A stretch of DNA of 23,302 nucleotides from the NCBI GenBank assembly GCA_034687125.1, contig JAQGBZ010000645.1, positions 1 to 23,302 of the forward strand. Reading direction: 5' to 3'. Positions 21,716 through 23,302 of the stretch are shown here, one piece after another; the stretch's first letter is position 1; each line of letters starts with the position of its first letter. The translations under genes and the position numbers were made by a program. Origin of the DNA: Neelides folsomi (taxonomy: Eukaryota; Arthropoda; Collembola; Neelipleona; Neelidae). The notes under the pieces were generated by a model. It saw only the letters and a list, made by a program, of their open reading frames with translations, made no database searches and had not been told where the DNA came from.

Positions 21716-23302
21716 ATGAAGGACAATGTGGGTGAGAATGTATCTTTGAGTAAAAAACAAGATTTGAACAACAGGGTAAGATGTTATAAATTGAAAAATA
21801 TTTAAATCGTTTGTAATAATTTCCCTTGCATATTGTAATTACAAATCGTATATTTTAATTAAATATTTAATTTCTAGATTGTTTTAATGAGGAAATGTGT
21901 CCGCACCGGAAAAGTTCATGTGATCAACAAATTAAGTCGTGAGGTGAAGAAACTCAAACTCCGAAAAGGTGACGATAAAGGGAGAGAAAAAGCCCAGAGG
22001 AAAGCGGAAAAATACATTAACGAAATTCATACAATAAGGGTATAAAGTCAATCAACAAAAAAAGCAATTAATAATTATTTAATTAATAAAATAATTAATT
22101 ATTTAAAATAATTAATTATTTAAAATAATATATCAATAAGTTTTTAATTTTAAATTTCAGAAATTAAATGTGGACACAATTTCTCGCTTTGCTCTCCAAA
22201 ACAAAATCCAGCTTAATGAATTGCTACTTAACCCGAATGGTTCAACGGAATCGAGAGCAATTGCCCGCCTCGCCTTTTCACCTCCGATCCTCAGTGAAGT
22301 TGAAAAGTATAGGAAAGATAATCCTTACTGGGAAATGCAAATTGAGGTTTTGCTTCAACGTGGTCGAAGTGTGAAGCAGACCGAGTATGAAAAAATGAAA
22401 GAAGAACGAATGAGAAAAAAGGAACAAAAGAGGAAACAGAGGGAATTGATGGGGAATGAGAAAAAGACGAAGAAAGACGAGACGGTCGATCGACTTCTTT
22501 CTGCATTGAAAGAATCAAGGGATGAAGATGAAGACATCACAGTTGAGTCACAATCAGAGGATTCGGACGAAGAAGACCAAGGAGATTCAAATTCTGAAGA
22601 AAGTGAACTAGACGAACCAACCAAAGTTGATTCAGAAGATGAAGAAGAAGAGCCGATGATTCAATCTCAAGATGACGAAGACGAAGATGATGACGACGAC
22701 GATGACGAAGATAAAGACGACGACGGTAGCTCAAATGAAGAACTCCAAACAAAATCTAAATTAATGTTCAAAGATAAATTGAAGACTGACAAAAATGAGA
22801 AATTTAATAAAGAAAAGAATGAGAAATTCAAAAAAGGAAAGAATGAAGGAAAATTATCAAAATTGAAAGCTAAGCCAAGTGAAAAGAAAAAGTTTGAAAA
22901 GAAGCCCATGAATTTAAACAAAATTGAAGGAGAAATGAAAGTGAAGCAATTTATGAATTTGGAGGATTTAGAAGACGACGAAGATGTAGAAGAAAAAAGC
23001 ACCTCGGATTTTAAAACCGAAAAGAATCCCCGGAGTAGTTTTTTCGTCGGAGGAACTAAAGAAAGAGATAATGATCATCAAGCTCCTAATGATAACGACG
23101 ATTACAATCAAGAAAGGAAATTCCAAAATAGAGAATTTGGTGGATTTAGAGGAAGAGGCCGAGGAGATTTTCGTGGACGAGGACGAGGGGAGTTTAGAGG
23201 CGACTCACGAGATCGAGGATTTTCTAGAGGAGACCGAGGATTTTCCAGAGGTGATCGCGGATTTTCCAGAGGAGACCGAGGATTTTCCAGAGGTGATCGC
23301 GG
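21716..23302 (+). CDS. SRFBP1: SRFBP1/BUD22-like protein, 5' part
   Basis: Exons 21716-21775, 21878-22039 and 22161 to the window end, in phase, give about 454 residues with no stop reached. An in-frame TGA lies four codons upstream of the ATG. Residues 15-130 match the N-terminus of SRF-binding protein 1 (LNNRIVLMRKCVRTGKVHVI, then KAEKYINEIHTIRKLNVDTI and ESRAIARLAFSPPI). This family is related to yeast BUD22, a nucleolar factor for small ribosomal subunit assembly; the vertebrate protein also binds SRF. Residues about 160-330 are Lys/Glu-rich with acidic runs (22674-22728). From about 23137 the chain is an RGG/FRGRGRG tail ending in RGFSRGD repeats, a feature absent from the human protein as I know it. 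The C-terminal conserved BUD22 segment, if present, lies beyond the window. Confidence 0.82.
22668..22730 (+). repeat. Acidic GAY/GAR codon run
   Basis: Nearly uninterrupted GAT/GAC/GAA codons encode an Asp/Glu run in the SRFBP1-like protein. The minus-strand ORF over it is a poly-Ser artefact. Confidence 0.8.
23214..23302 (+). repeat. 21-bp tandem repeat encoding RGFSRGD
   Basis: Four complete in-frame 21-bp units (23214-23234, 23235-23255, 23256-23276, 23277-23297) and the start of a fifth. The second and fourth units are identical, and the third shares GGAGAC with the first, so growth by a 42-bp higher-order unit is likely. The array runs off the window. Confidence 0.9.

Noticed and set aside
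22667..23002. 111-codon minus-strand poly-Ser ORF
   Set aside because: It is the reverse complement of the Asp/Glu and Lys codon runs of the SRFBP1-like gene.
1..23302. CRISPR arrays, tRNA or rRNA genes, bacterial operons
   Set aside because: No regularly spaced direct repeats, no tRNA B-box-like motif in a foldable context, no rRNA-like sequence. The introns and families show a eukaryotic nuclear genome.

Overview
This is animal nuclear DNA, most likely from an arthropod; a springtail-like lineage is possible but the sequence does not settle it. The grounds are AT-rich DNA, coding exons separated by mostly short (about 75-160 nt) GT-AG introns, and protein families restricted to animals (p190 RhoGAP) or eukaryotes (NDC80, SRFBP1/BUD22). 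All five genes lie on the + strand. They appear to be independent genes with their own spacers, not an operon.

Layout. (1) 221-5179: the 3' nine exons of a p190-type RhoGAP, holding two pseudoGTPase modules, a low-complexity linker and a C-terminal RhoGAP domain; its N-terminal GTPase and FF part lies outside the window. One intron has a GC donor. (2) 5180-7735: an AT-rich spacer with the 3'UTR and no recognisable gene. (3) 7736-10768: an intronless 1010-codon gene for a large AIG1/TRAFAC-like P-loop GTPase. It has a zinc-ribbon-like cluster and an N-terminus resembling the SNTX-like (MACPF-related) domain. The reading frame continues for 42 protein-like codons beyond an in-frame TGA. (4) 12231-16522: a complete 15-exon NDC80/HEC1 kinetochore gene, 756 aa, with an unusually long basic N-terminal tail. 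(5) 16523-18277: a spacer holding a 568-bp decayed Tc1/mariner element with TA duplication plus several palindromes. (6) 18278-20307: a three-exon gene for a protein combining a MIDAS-type VWA domain, an RGG/Asn-Gly-rich segment and a C-terminal CaaX-like box; I cannot name its family. (7) 20873-21129: a 257-bp MITE with 43-bp inverted repeats. (8) 21716-23302: the 5' part of an SRFBP1/BUD22-like gene with acidic runs and an RGG tail in tandem repeats, running off the window end.

The genes do not form an evident pathway. They cover Rho signalling, chromosome segregation, ribosome or nuclear biogenesis, and two less familiar proteins. The best candidates for something undescribed are the SNTX-like GTPase with its interrupted tail and the VWA-RGG-CaaX protein. 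All exon models were built by hand from splice signals and phase, and every junction preserves frame.
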